A stretch of DNA of 64,000 bases from Ipomoea triloba (GCF_003576645.1 NC_044924.1:20282876-20346875); one strand, 5' to 3'. Shown: positions 33,462 to 44,085, numbered from the stretch's first letter. Notes: generated by a model not told the origin, from the letters alone. A program made the numbers and translations.

Positions 33462-34212
33462 GGGAAAAATGACACTTTTTCTCCCATTGTTATAAGTATA
33501 TAGAACTTTTCCCCCCTCAGTTATTAAAGTGGTGGTTTCCCCCCATGTAATGTTAAATTGACTTTTTTATCCTTAAAAATAATTATTTCATTTATTTTCT
33601 TCAACAAATTATTGCTTTTATGTATCGACAACCACGATTCGGTGGGAACATAACCGGACATTGTAGCAATCATACCAAAATAATATGGACGGTTCTGGTT
33701 ACGATTCAGAATCGAAAAAATAACATAAAATAAAATAATTGTTGAACCGTGAACCGGAATTGAACCGCAGTCATATATAGTGAAAACGATGAAACACTTA
33801 TTTTGATAAATCGATTCGGTTCGGTTCGGTTCGGTTTCAATTTCAATTTTAAACCGCCAATCAAAACTTATTTATTTATTTTATTTATTTTTATAATTTT
33901 ATTTCTTATTTTTAAAATAGTCTAAATTCAACACTTAATTTTTTTTTTTTGGGTTCTGAATCATAACAGTAACCGTCCATACAATTTAGGTTCAATTGCT
34001 ACAGTGTCCGATTAGGTTCGAATCGAACCATAATCTTCCATACATATTAGTAATAATTAGTTGGAGAAGAAAAATAAATGAAATAGTTATTTTTAAGGGC
34101 AAAAATGTTAATTTAATATTACATGGGTCAGGGGGGAAACCGCCACTTTAATAACTGAGGGGGGAAAAATGCTATATACATATAACATAGGGGGCAAAAG
34201 TGCCATTTTCCC
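33462..34212. mobile_element. Inner long-inverted-repeat element
   Basis: The left arm (GGGAAAAATGACACTTTT, AGTTATTAAAGTGGTGG, CCATGTAATGTTAAATTGAC) is the inverse of the right arm (ACATGGGTCAGGGGGGAAAC, GCAAAAGTGCCATTTTCCC). Inverted similarity extends about 300 bp inward, past CCATACAATTTAGG-type sequence. TAATAATAA flanks both sides but lies in a TAA microsatellite, so the duplication is not independent evidence. Confidence 0.75.

Positions 34213-34283
<71 letters not shown>
34213..34283. repeat. (TAA)n microsatellite
   Basis: About 23 units, right flank of the inner element. Confidence 0.95.
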
Positions 34284-34284
<1 letters not shown>

Positions 34285-34766
34285 CTTTGGTTTTTTTAAC
34301 CGTAATTACAAACATATATGTAGAATTGAATTTGGTTTGCTATATCACCTTATATGTTCCAGGATGTATGTATAAATATATAATTAGGACATTAGTTGTA
34401 TGTTACGGACGTGTACACACACATATATATATATATATATAATATAAAATATGACATTCAGGAAGAATGCTTAGTAAGATAATAATAATAATAAAATATA
34501 AAATAAAATATACACATGGCATCCTAATCAATGCAAACCTGTTGTTAACCTGCTAAAAATGCTAATTGTTCGTTTTTTTGTTTTTTTTTTTTCGGATTCA
34601 TGGATAAATTTGGAGCTTATTTGAGTAGATGACTTAATTGCTATACCTCAAATAGTTCAATGGGCTATTTGTACATCTTCCGTTTAAAAAATAGTGTGTA
34701 ATTACCAAAATGATACCATTCTTTTCATTTTTAGAAAAAGACATTAAAGTCAAATGCACCATAGAA

Positions 34767-34882
34767 AAATCCACCCTTCTTATATTTTTACATGAAAATA
34801 AATATCAAACATAATGAAAACTTCAGTGTACAGGATCCACTATTGGCAAATCCACCCTTCTTATATTTTTACATGAAAATAA
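34767..34882. repeat. 34-bp direct repeat, two copies
   Basis: CCACCCTTCTTATATTTTTA plus CATGAAAATAA occurs near 34770-34801 and 34851-34882; the second copy contains the target site of the next element. Confidence 0.85.
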
Positions 34883-35720
34883 GAGTTAATACCACAAATG
34901 GTCCTCTGACTATTGAGCTAGTACTCCTTTTAGTCATCGACTTTCAATTCGACCACAAATGGTCCTCTGACTTTAATTTTTGACCACAAATAGTCCTCCA
35001 TTAAAAATTCTGTTAAATAGGTGTTAAATCTAAGGGTATCATCGTCAAATCGATATATATAATCGTCATAAAATAAAAATGTTTACAATTTTTCACCAAC
35101 AAACATAATTGAAAAAATTAACAAATATAAATACTTCTAAATAAAAAGACAATACACGTTATTCTTGTAATTATGCGTACAAAATGAAAATTTAATATTA
35201 GAGCTATCTGTTTTTAATTTAACCAATAGATTAAAATGGAAGATTTTTTTTTAAACCATGTTTCCATAATTTTCATGGTTGTTCATACATGGATGATTAA
35301 TAATTTTCACTTTTCATTAATCGATCAAACATTTTGTTTGGGACATAACTGAAGGTCGCCACCGTTGAATTAATATAATTAATCAAGTACAAATTGCAAA
35401 TATTAATCATGGAATTTTTTTTAATTTGTTCATTTATGTGATTTGTCACATCCATTTTGTTATTATATTTATTAACTTAATGTTTATTAATGTTTGAAAT
35501 TAATTATGGTGTCATATAATTCTAAAAAAGTAGTCATAATAATATTAATCAATTTGACGATATTACCCCTAAATTTAACACCTATTTAACAGAAATCTTA
35601 ACGGAAGACTATTTGTTGTCAAAAATAAAAGTCAGAAGACCATTTGTGGTCGAATTGAAAGTCGATGACTGAAAGGAGTACTAACCTAAATAGTCAGAGG
35701 ACTATTTGTGGTATTAACTC
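34883..35720. mobile_element. MULE-like element with about 170-bp inverted ends
   Basis: Ends GAGTTAATACCACAAATGGT and the inverse of CTATTTGTGGTATTAACTC. Perfect 9-bp target duplication TGAAAATAA at 34874-34882 and 35721-35729. The AT-rich interior has no ORF. The termini resemble those of 42920-44567 in style (TGGTCCTC motifs), but it carries no captured gene. Confidence 0.9.
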
Positions 35721-35729
35721 TGAAAATAA

Positions 35730-36218
35730 ATATCAAACATAATGGAAAAATATAGCGTGTAAAGAGGCCGGGTGTTCGTGACGTTTGCATGTGTCTAAAT
35801 TTGGTTTTTGCGATTTTTATTATTTGTCTATTAGTAGCTTTTTTTTTTTTTTTTTTACTATTTCGTTTGATTTTATTCCACGGTCTAAGAACCAGTTTGT
35901 TCATAGGTTGGCCACTATGACACAAATTCATATTGACCAGGGACAGTGTTCTCCTGATTTTTTGTCGATGCTTAATGCAATGATTTGTTTTTTGATTTTC
36001 AAAAAAGAAAATATCAAACATAATAATTTTGTAATAGTTATTGGTTGCAATCAGAACCAAAACTGGCACAACAGAGTAATCAAACTCTGCTATACTTGCC
36101 TCCTTGGTAATGAAACAATTATCAATGTGGGAATATAATATATTCCTGGTCTTGGCGCCCAATTGTTCTGTGAAGAACATCAATGACACGAGAATGTTGA
36201 ATATATTCATGCTCTTCA
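35730..36218. other. 3' flank of the PPR gene
   Basis: AT-rich. Contains a poly-T run at 35841. No separate gene supported; includes the presumed 3' untranslated region. Confidence 0.5.
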
Positions 36219-38156
36219 TTATAATTCCATTCTATGCATTGAGTCATTGACTTCAACGACACTATAACCCATCCCTTTCTTTCTCTTCTTTCCATCCATC
36301 AGTCGCCTCAACTTTTCTACCTCTTCCCATCTGCCCTGATCCGCGTATAAGTTTGATAGAATGACATAATAGCTCGCGTTTGTTGGGTCCAAAGAAATAA
36401 GCTGTTTGGCAACTAGTTCAGTCGATCCATGAGTTTTTCTACATCCAGCAAGCAGAGCTCCCCATATCCGCTTATCTGGCTCAATGGGCATTTTATTCAC
36501 AAACTCAAGAGCTTCTTCTACGTTCCCTTGACGGCTAAGCATGTCCACCATACAAGCATAGTGTGCAAGTTTCGGAGTAATATCATATTTCTCTTCCATT
36601 GCGCGGAACCAGTTCCAACCCTCGTATTCAAGGCCACAATGACTACAAGCAGACAGGACAGATATGAAAACAACATCATTTGGTTGTATCCCATGAGACA
36701 ACATGTCCAAGAAACACTCAAGAGCCTCGTTTCCATGACCATTGATCCCATAACCATTGATCATCGAACTCCAACATATGAGATCTTTGTCAGGATTTTC
36801 ATCAAAAATGGTTTTCCCCTGCTGTATTCTTCCAAATTTACAATACATATCAATTAGTGCAGACGCTAAAAATGCATTAGATGTATAACCAAGTTTCATA
36901 ACTTGTGTATGTATAATTTCTCCGAAATCTTGTGCTGCCATTGAAGAACAAGCCGGTAGTAAACTATGAAAAGCAAATTCATTAGGCTTCCCGTGTTCCA
37001 GTTGCATCCGTTTAAATATAGCCAGAGCATTACTGGGTTGCTCACTCTGGGCATAAGCCGAGATCATTGCACTCCAAGCAATGATATCTTTTTGGCTAAG
37101 AGAATCAAATAAAATCCTTGCTGTTTCAATACTTCCAAAGTTAGCATACATTTGAAGAAGTGCAGTCACGACAGAAATACATTTCAAAAATCCCGACTTT
37201 AGTGCAAAGCAATGAATTCCCAGTCCAGCTTTTGTCTCATTCAATTTGGAGGATGCTCCAATCACTTCTGTTATGATAGTTTCATCTATGTCAAAGCAAC
37301 AAAACTGCATCTCATAGAAAAATCTCAAAGCTTTTCTATGACAGTGATTTTTTACACACCCAAGAATAATATTTTTCCAAGAAACAAGATCCTTGTGTTC
37401 TATGTGTCGAAAAACATAAATTGACTCTTTCAAACTCCCACACTTGGTGTACATATCCACAAGCGAATTCTGAACATTGACATGGGAGGTGAATGATCTT
37501 TTAATGGAAAAACCATGTACTTCTCTCCCAAATCTCAAATTGCCAAGATTTGCACAAGCCGGTAAGATACTCAAAATGCAAACATAATTTAGTAGAACAC
37601 CACAGAATTGCATTTCTTTAAAAAGGTCAATGGCCAAAATATACTCTCCAATCTTCACAAAAGCCGAAATCATTGCACTCCACATAATAAAATCTTTCTC
37701 TGGTGCCTGTAGAAACAACTTCCACGCAGCTTCCATGTCCCAAACAGAATAAAAACCAAGAAGAGCTGTTATAATCGGCATTTTCAATTCAAATCCCATT
37801 TTTATAGCAAAACAGTGAATCCCCATTGTCAAATTGTCTGAGTCCATACAGGAAGATGCTCGAATGGAGCTTAGAACTGTCACATAGTTGGGCTTTAGAT
37901 TGCTTGTAAGCATTCTCTTGAAAAGCTCAATGGCCTTCTGTGGCTGGTTTCTCTTGACGAAATTTGAAATCATCAATGTCCACGACACTACGTTATCGTC
38001 TTCATTTCCACAAATACAATGGACTTGATCTTGGAAATGCGAGCTCCGAGTTACATTGTATGTTGAGGTTCTGACAGAGAAATTTCGTTTGGAAAATCTT
38101 ACAAACAGCTTGTGGGCATTTTGAAAAACAGGGTGCATGTCACAACCTGGAACCAA
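36219..38156 (-). CDS. PLS-class pentatricopeptide repeat protein, E subgroup
   Basis: Single-exon, 645 codons. A 55-residue N-terminal segment rich in Arg, Ser and Phe (RFSKRNFSVRTST) is a plausible organelle-targeting peptide. P, L and S motifs then repeat about five times, for example VVSWTLMISNFVKRNQPQKA, HVNVQNSLVDMYTKCGSLKE and NDVVFISVLSACSHCGLEYE. The array ends with L2/S2 and E1/E2 motifs (KRIWGALLAGCRKTHGSTEL, SYYVILSNLYADQGRWEEVE). The protein stops at GMGYSVVEVNDSMHRMEL, early in the E+ region, with no DYW deaminase. Proteins of this class bind single-stranded organelle RNA and usually guide C-to-U editing with a partner deaminase. The target cannot be predicted here. Intact and probably functional. 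Confidence 0.9.
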   Translation of the reverse strand: MVPGCDMHPVFQNAHKLFVRFSKRNFSVRTSTYNVTRSSHFQDQVHCICGNEDDNVVSWTLMISNFVKRNQPQKAIELFKRMLTSNLKPNYVTVLSSIRASSCMDSDNLTMGIHCFAIKMGFELKMPIITALLGFYSVWDMEAAWKLFLQAPEKDFIMWSAMISAFVKIGEYILAIDLFKEMQFCGVLLNYVCILSILPACANLGNLRFGREVHGFSIKRSFTSHVNVQNSLVDMYTKCGSLKESIYVFRHIEHKDLVSWKNIILGCVKNHCHRKALRFFYEMQFCCFDIDETIITEVIGASSKLNETKAGLGIHCFALKSGFLKCISVVTALLQMYANFGSIETARILFDSLSQKDIIAWSAMISAYAQSEQPSNALAIFKRMQLEHGKPNEFAFHSLLPACSSMAAQDFGEIIHTQVMKLGYTSNAFLASALIDMYCKFGRIQQGKTIFDENPDKDLICWSSMINGYGINGHGNEALECFLDMLSHGIQPNDVVFISVLSACSHCGLEYEGWNWFRAMEEKYDITPKLAHYACMVDMLSRQGNVEEALEFVNKMPIEPDKRIWGALLAGCRKTHGSTELVAKQLISLDPTNASYYVILSNLYADQGRWEEVEKLRRLMDGKKRKKGMGYSVVEVNDSMHRMEL

Positions 38157-38787
38157 TTAGGGTTTCTATGCTCCGAAGCGTTGTAGATAAACGCAGGCAC
38201 TGTGGAGGCAAGTAAATGGTGCCATGGAGCTTGAAACTTACCCACTGCACAATGTCACTCTGTTAGTTGCTGAAGATTAGGAGAATGGAGACCTGGAGCA
38301 ATGGAGATGGGCAGACGGAAATACGGCAATGGTGATGGGCAGCCGGCGGTGCAGCGATGAGCCGATGAGCGATCTGGCGTTGGCCGGTGAGCGGCGGGTT
38401 TCAGGCGTTAGGCGGCTGGCGTCGTGCGGTGGCGGCGGAGAACTGGCAGTGGCGAGTGGCGACTGTAAGCTGCGGCCTGCGGCTGAAGAAGTGAAGAGTG
38501 AAGACCCTCCCTGCCTGGCTGGAGTGGCTGCCTCTCTGCCACTCTGGTAGTCTACTACTCTGCTCTCTCAAGTGTGAACTGTGAAGCACTGAAGCGGGAA
38601 CAATAAATTAATGAATCCTAATTTTTTAGGTGTGAAGGCCCAAGCGGGAGAGACTTTTGTTTAAACACGCCAGGCTTATAGGGTTGGCTCAATTACTTTA
38701 TCGGGCTAATTAATTAAGTGATATTCATAGGCTTGGTTTCATATTTTTATAGTAGTATAGTATATGACTAGTATGTCTTAATTGTAA
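38157..38787 (-). promoter_or_regulatory. 5' flank of the PPR gene
   Basis: A GC-rich block (38280-38560, many GGCGG and GCGGTGG motifs) lies upstream of the ATG on the minus strand and may include the 5' untranslated region and promoter. I see no clear TATA box. Further out it becomes AT-rich up to the Helitron end. Confidence 0.35.
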
Positions 38788-38799
38788 CTAGTATTATAC

Positions 38800-38814
38800 C
38801 CGTGCGGTGCACGG
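38800..38814 (-). other. Helitron terminal hairpin
   Basis: CCGTGC and GCACGG pair around a 3-base loop, nine bases before the terminal CTAG. Confidence 0.8.
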
Positions 38815-38964
38815 ACAGAGATTTAGACACAAAAAGTACACTTATTTGAATATGAACGTAGCTAATAAATATTAAGATCATTGATTCTTTATGTGTATTT
38901 AAATTATACGCATTCTTGAACAACTGACTTTTATTATTTTAGATGAATGACTAAGTACTTCATG

Positions 38965-39306
38965 CTACACAACATTGTTAGTTGAAGTACTACTTTCTCT
39001 AACTTCGTTTGCAATCAAGATTCTTAACCCCTTAGGGTTGCTAACCCTTGAAGCAACAACGTATAGTTGACAATGAACAAACACTGATTTCCTTAACAGC
39101 AAACCTAGATGGGTTAATGTCCTTGACTCTTGTTTATAGTCATTGCGTGCGAAAGCATTAAAGGAAATTGTTTTCTTTGGAATTTGAATGACAATCTTAT
39201 ATCTGTTGGAGTCATTGACATTCTTACCAGAGTTGTTCCGAGTCAAAATTTTGCTTCCACCACCTAATATGAAAACCTGGTAATGACCAACCTTGTACCA
39301 TTGCAT
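38965..39306 (-). pseudogene. Helitron helicase, C-terminal remnant
   Basis: The 113-residue frame contains LLRKSVFVHCQLYVVASRVS and NPKGLRILI, matching the conserved C-terminal block of PIF1-type helicases of plant Helitrons (usually VFxHGQLYVAxSRV). The tail TSTNNVV is also typical. The Rep domain and most helicase motifs are absent, so the protein is not functional. Confidence 0.8.
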
Positions 39307-39319
39307 AGTCCAAGTGAGT

Positions 39320-40075
39320 GGTTTATGTTCCTCAACAACAACATGACTGGAGATCCCACCTTTAGAGTTAATGTATGATTAGCGGGCGTCCACATCTGAG
39401 AGGACACCATTGAATGTTCCTCAACAACAACATGACTGGAGATCCCACCTTTAGAGTTAATGTATGATTAGCGATACCAGATGCTCGGACACCATTGAAT
39501 GTTCCTCAACAACAACATGACTGGAGATCCCACCTTTAGAGTTAATGTATGATGCTCGGACACCACCACCTTTAGAGTTAATGTATGATGCTCGGACACC
39601 ATTGAATGTTCCTCAACAACAACATGACTGGAGATCCCACCTTTAGAGTTAATGTATGATTAGCGATACCAGATGCTCTCACTCTCAACGGACTGGAGAT
39701 CCCACCTCCCACAATGTATGATTAGCGATACCAGATGCTCTCACTCTCAACGGACTGGAGATCCCACCTCCCATGCTCTCACTCTCAACGGACTGGAGAT
39801 CCCACCTCCCACAACCTCCCACAATGGACTGGAGATCCCACCTCCCACAATGTATGATTAGCGATACCAGATGCTCTCACTCTCAACGGACTGGAGATCC
39901 CACCTCCCACAACCTCCCACAATGTATGATTAGCGATACCAGATGCTCTCACTCTGCGTCCACATCTGAGAGGACACCAATGTTCCTCAACAACAACATG
40001 ACTGGAGATCCCACCTTTAGAGTTAATGTATGATGCTCGGACACCGGGCGTCCACATCTGAGAGGACACCATTGA
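39320..40075. repeat. Compound tandem array
   Basis: Irregular combinations of ATGTTCCTCAACAACAACAT, GACTGGAGATCCCACCT, AGAGTTAATGTATGAT, AGCGATACCAGATGCTC and GTCCACATCTGAGAGGACAC recur about ten times in varying order. All units derive from the sequence next to the helicase remnant. Open frames here are products of the repeat. Confidence 0.85.
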
Positions 40076-40108
40076 ATCAGACTGTGTCGCTGCTGTATCC
40101 TACAATTT

Positions 40109-40225
40109 ACATTGTAGTATCTGTTCATAACTACTTTCTCAACCTATTGAAGCACAAGAATCAGTATTGCCTCCACTGAGGCTCGAACCCACCACCTCCC
40201 ATATAAAGGGAATGATTTGATGCCA
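40109..40225 (-). mobile_element. tRNA-derived SINE
   Basis: Minus strand: AGTGGCATCAAATCATTCCC, box B GGTTCGAGCC, CTCAGTGGAGGCAATA. A 16-bp target duplication CTGTATCCTACAATTT lies at 40093-40108 and 40226-40241. Probably slightly 5'-truncated within box A. Confidence 0.85.
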
Positions 40226-40241
40226 CTGTATCCTACAATTT

Positions 40242-40693
40242 CTTTGAAAACATTGTTATTTATTATTTGTGTTTTAGCACCCATGGTCGTTCCACTAAAA
40301 ATTGGGGCCCTGTGTCATATCTTAATTTGGGCCCCTTTTTTCTCGAGTAATTTTTATATATAAATAATAGTTGTTCAAAAAGTTGTATCAAAATATAAAT
40401 ATTGTATAAAAAATACATATAAAATTTTATTTAAAAAGTAACAGGCGACGCGCACATTTAGATGCAAAATCAGCAATCAACTTCTTCCAAAAGCTATTTT
40501 CAATGAAGAATCAGTTGAGTTGCGGTCTGTGATCTTCGAAATTACCGAATTGGGAATTGTCGAATTTCGTTACGGTATTGCCGTATTTTATAGGGTTGGG
40601 AATTGAGAATTTTTTAATTGTCTAATTGAGAAGTGGGATTATGATTAATGAAATATAATTGCCGAACGAAATTGACAATGTTTTTGGATTAGG

Positions 40694-40738
<45 letters not shown>

Positions 40739-41130
40739 AATTGGGTTCAATTTCATCTTGTCACAAATTGGTCCAATCTTCATACATTTAGCCTAAATTT
40801 TTGTAAAATATATATACATAAAATTTCTTTCTTTTTTTTTGTGTTTTTTTTAAATATGGGCCCTGTGCAGTCGCACATGTTAGACATGCTCAGATACGAT
40901 CTTGGCACCAATAATGCTATCCAATTAATTAATATTAAGAATATTCTTGGACCACCGTTAATAAAATGTAATATAATAAATCTTAGATTATTATACCAAT
41001 TAATTATTACTAATACAGATCATCTTAGTTTTAGACCACCATAATTCTAATAATAATGAATTTCGTTTTTTTTAAAAGGAAAAATGAATTCCCTATTATT
41101 ATATACTATTATTATATACTAATTATATTA
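40242..41130. other. AT-rich intergenic DNA
   Basis: No gene supported. Contains an (AT)n microsatellite at 40696-40735. Confidence 0.6.
40696..40735. repeat. (AT)n microsatellite
   Basis: About 20 units. Confidence 0.95.
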
Positions 41131-41140
41131 AATTAGATTA

Positions 41141-42109
41141 GGGAAAAGTGTCAAATTGGCCCCCTAAGTAGGGTGGATAGTGCAATTAGGTCCCCTAAGT
41201 GAAAAAAGGTCCATTTAAGTTTCCTAAACCGGTAAAATAGTTCAATTAAGTCCAAATTGACTTGTTTATCAAGTCAAATTCGTGAGGTGTTGACACATGT
41301 CCTTTTTTAATTTTATTTTTCAAAACAAATATTTTTATTTATTAAAAATCTTATTTATTATAAATAATAAATAAATAAATAATTTAAAAAAAAAAAAAAA
41401 GTAGCGTCGCCATGGAAGAGAACAGAAAGCAGTTTCCCATCTTCTTCTTCTTTGTCTCGCATTCTCGTCGCACGTCCGCCGGAGGGAGAGACGGAGCTAC
41501 ACCCTGCCATCGTCGCCGCTTCCAGTCCGACGCCGGCGACGTGAACACCTCTCCCTCATCCGCAAACACCGCTGTAGCCACCACCACAACTGTCCCCCTC
41601 CCTCGCCGGCGAACTGAGATGCGGCAAGCGTCAACGGCGGAGCTTGAGCGATGCTCGATCTGGTTCATCTCTGGCGGCAAGGTCGACGGAGCAGCAGGCG
41701 GCGAGAACTAGTTCCTCCTCCGGCGTCGGACTGGCAGCGGCGGCGATGGCAGGGTGCAGCTCCGTCTCTCCTTCCGGCGGACGTGCAGCGAGAATGCGAG
41801 ATGAAGAAGAAGAAGATGGGAAACTGCTTTCTGTTCTCTTCCATGGCCGACGCTATTTTTTTAAAAAATTATTTATTTATTTATTATTTATAATAAATAA
41901 GATTTTTAATAAATAAAAATATTTGTTTTGAAAAATAAAATTAAAAAAGACACGTGCCAACACCTCATGAATTTGACCTGATAAACAAGTCAATTTGGAC
42001 TTCAATGAACTATTTTACCGGTTTAGGGGGCTTGAATGGGGCTTTTTTCACTTGGAGGACCTAATTGCACTATCCACCTGATTTAGGGGGCTAATTTGAC
42101 ACTTTTCCC
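41141..42109. mobile_element. Palindromic MULE-like element with GC-rich cargo
   Basis: Both arms are long inverses: GGGAAAAGTGTCAAATTGGC at the left and its partner TAATTTGACACTTTTCCC at the right. A perfect 10-bp target duplication AATTAGATTA lies at 41131-41140 and 42110-42119. The arms continue inward through AT-rich sequence into a GC-rich segment (41410-41560) that recurs inverted at 41705-41850 (GTCCGCCGGAGGGAG, CTTCCAGTCCGACGCCGGC). The GC contrast suggests captured host DNA in head-to-head form. The open frames (for example 41412-41711, MEENRKQFPIFFFFVS) show no known domain. Confidence 0.85.
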
Positions 42110-42119
42110 AATTAGATTA

Positions 42120-42910
42120 ATATGAATATATTAACGCCTCCCTTCTCCCCCACTTTCATTGTAGATTAGCAATAACATCATGCATCCGAGGATTCCAGAA
42201 GCTTCACTGCACCGCCAAATTCCTCGCAATTTTCAATTCCATTTCTATGTTTCGTTACTTGTGTTCCCCACCATTTTATCTACACCTTTCTCCATCTCAC
42301 ACCTGTACTGACTGCTGTGTGAAGCACACTGATTCGGGTTCATTTCACATGAATCTTCGCTGTAGATTTCTAGACCGTGTATTTGATACTCAACAATTTT
42401 AGATAGATTAGTACTAAATCTCCCACAGCACGCAAGCGATTCTTGTAAATCGCCCTACCTTATGGTTTGACGACGTTGTTTGTGTTGGATTTTCAATACC
42501 TATGGCAGATCGGTTCGGTTAGCAGAATACTTCACTATCTAGGTTGGACCAGACACCCAAGGTAAGTGTTATTCACGTCTCAAATAAAGTTATTTGGATA
42601 TTAACATACTTAAAGGCATTTAAAAATTTACTGGTTGTTTATGTGTATTAATACTAGTGGTCGAATTATAAGTACTATCTGACTCATTAGAAATCATAAG
42701 TTTGAGACTTTTAAAATTATTAACTCTAAAAGCTGCTACGTATAATTATTCGTGTATAAAGACTGATTTTTTTAATAACAATTCGACATAAGATAACGTT
42801 AGTATAAATGCATTATCTAATTTTTGCTTGATTATCCGTTTGATTTTCTACAACAAAACAAATTATTAATCTCAAAGATGTAAGACTGTGAATTTTGTAA
42901 GCTATATTCA
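42120..42910. other. Intergenic DNA left of the Pack-MULE
   Basis: Contains CT-rich sequence near 42140-42330 that could be a leader or promoter. No ORF or splice pattern convincing enough to call a gene. Confidence 0.5.
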
Positions 42911-43095
42911 CAAAATGTAGAGTAAATATCCAAAATGGTCCCTCGACTATAGCATAATTCACAAATTGGTCCTCGACTTATGATTTTAACCAATAACATC
43001 CTTAACTTTTGATTTTTGACCCAATTCAGTCCTCCGTTAGTATGCCCGTTTGTTGACCGTGAGATCCGAGGACAGAGTAGTAATTTCACTCCTTT

Positions 43096-44085
43096 ATGTT
43101 TTTGGCGACGAACCGGTTCATATGCGAAATCTGCAACAAGGGTTTCCAGAGGGACCTTCGGCTGCTCAAGACAATCACCGCCCATGAATCTGTTAGGACC
43201 TCAATTGTGAGTGTTGGGAGCATCCCTCAATTGGTGGATGCATTGCCCAATCTAAACGCAGAATGCCTGGAATCAGCACTTGTGATTCTCGACGTTTTGT
43301 CCACCCTCCCCGAGGGCTCATTGGCCTTGAAGGATTGCCCTAGGACAATCTCAAACATGGTGAAACTGCTGATGAAAGTTTCCGAGAAGTGCACTCAGCT
43401 AGCTTTGTCGGTTTTGTGGGCCGTCTGCAAGCTCACCCCTGAAAGATGTGCCTCCGTTGCTGTTGAGGCCGGGCTAGCTGCACAGCTCCTCCTCGTAATT
43501 CAGAGTGGCTGCAATCCTGCATTGAAACAGCGGTCTGCAGAGCTCTTAAAGCTCTGCAGTCTAAATTACACCGCTACCATTTTCATTTCAAAGTGTAAAC
43601 TCACTCACAAAAACAATACAATGATTGTTACAAAAACTCCCCCTTTCCAGAACGTGCAGCTTCATAGGAGAGGGCACAACCTGCCATGGAAGCTGAAGCA
43701 AAGGAACAACAAGGAGGTGATCAAGAAGAAGGTGTATATATGCCCGGAGAAGAGCTGCGTTCACCATGACCCGTCTCGAGCTCTCGGGGAACTCACTGGG
43801 ATCAAGAAACACTTCAGCAGAAAGCATGGGGAGAAGAAATGGAAGTGTGATAAGTGCTCCAAGAAGTATGCTGTCCAGTCTGATAGGAAAGACAGCTTTA
43901 TTACACATAGGGCGTTTTGTGATGCATTAGCGGAGGAGAGTGCGAGGTTTACTACTTCTGTTCCGAATCTCAACTTCCGTAACGAATTGCTGTCCGACGG
44001 GAATCCCGGATTCGGATCTCACGTTTTCCGGCCGCCGCAGAACGAGCTGATGGTGGGTGTGGACGCGGCGGGGAATCATCATTAG
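43096..44085 (+). CDS. Chimeric IDD-PUB-IDD ORF inside the Pack-MULE
   Basis: A continuous 329-codon frame. Residues 1-20 (FLATNRFICEICNKGFQRD) are the start of the first C2H2 finger of INDETERMINATE-domain transcription factors. Codons 21-184 (43156-43647) are the C-terminal ARM-repeat part of a PUB25/26-like U-box E3 ligase (LLKTITAHESVRTSIV, SAELLKLCSLNYTATIFISK). From 43648 the IDD finger resumes at its next residue (QNVQLHRRGHNLPWKLKQ). VYICPEKSCVHHDPSRALGE and CDKCSKKYAVQSD follow. The second pair of fingers is damaged: QSDRKDSFITHRAF lacks about 22 residues normally between D and R. The U-box itself is absent. Whether it is expressed is unknown. Confidence 0.8.
   Translation: MFLATNRFICEICNKGFQRDLRLLKTITAHESVRTSIVSVGSIPQLVDALPNLNAECLESALVILDVLSTLPEGSLALKDCPRTISNMVKLLMKVSEKCTQLALSVLWAVCKLTPERCASVAVEAGLAAQLLLVIQSGCNPALKQRSAELLKLCSLNYTATIFISKCKLTHKNNTMIVTKTPPFQNVQLHRRGHNLPWKLKQRNNKEVIKKKVYICPEKSCVHHDPSRALGELTGIKKHFSRKHGEKKWKCDKCSKKYAVQSDRKDSFITHRAFCDALAEESARFTTSVPNLNFRNELLSDGNPGFGSHVFRPPQNELMVGVDAAGNHH

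Larger units (their letters stand above)
32793..34682. mobile_element. MULE-like element with about 210-bp inverted ends
   Basis: The left arm (32793-33020; GTCATTGAACTATTTGGGAT, CAATTAGCATTTTTAGCA) and right arm (34455-34682; ATCCTAATCAATGC, CAATGGGCTATTTGTACAT) are inverses. TTTAAAAAA occurs at both borders (32784-32792 allowing one extra A, and 34683-34691). The interior holds microsatellites, a 22-bp repeat and a second inverted-repeat element. No transposase. Confidence 0.75.
38788..40075 (-). mobile_element. Helitron 3' part
   Basis: On the minus strand the element ends CCGTGCACCGCACGG, then GTATAATA, then CTAG at 38791-38788, followed by T. This is the classic Helitron terminus: a short hairpin about 10 bases before CTRR and insertion next to T. 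A helicase C-terminus lies 180 bp inside. The 5' end was not located; a complex repeat array follows. No inverted ends or target duplication, as expected. Confidence 0.8.

Noticed and set aside
38329..38550. GC-rich open frame upstream of the PPR gene
   Set aside because: Low complexity, opposite strand, no domain; probably promoter or leader sequence of the PPR gene.
39673..40072. Overlapping open frames in the Helitron array
   Set aside because: Produced by repeat units of suitable length; no conserved protein.
39320..40075. CRISPR-like array
   Set aside because: Units vary in length and order, there are no unique spacers, and the context is a plant Helitron.
43096..44085. A normal functional IDD transcription factor or U-box ligase gene
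   Set aside because: Both families are incomplete, zinc fingers are deleted, and the whole lies inside a MULE with target duplications; a chimeric captured sequence fits better.
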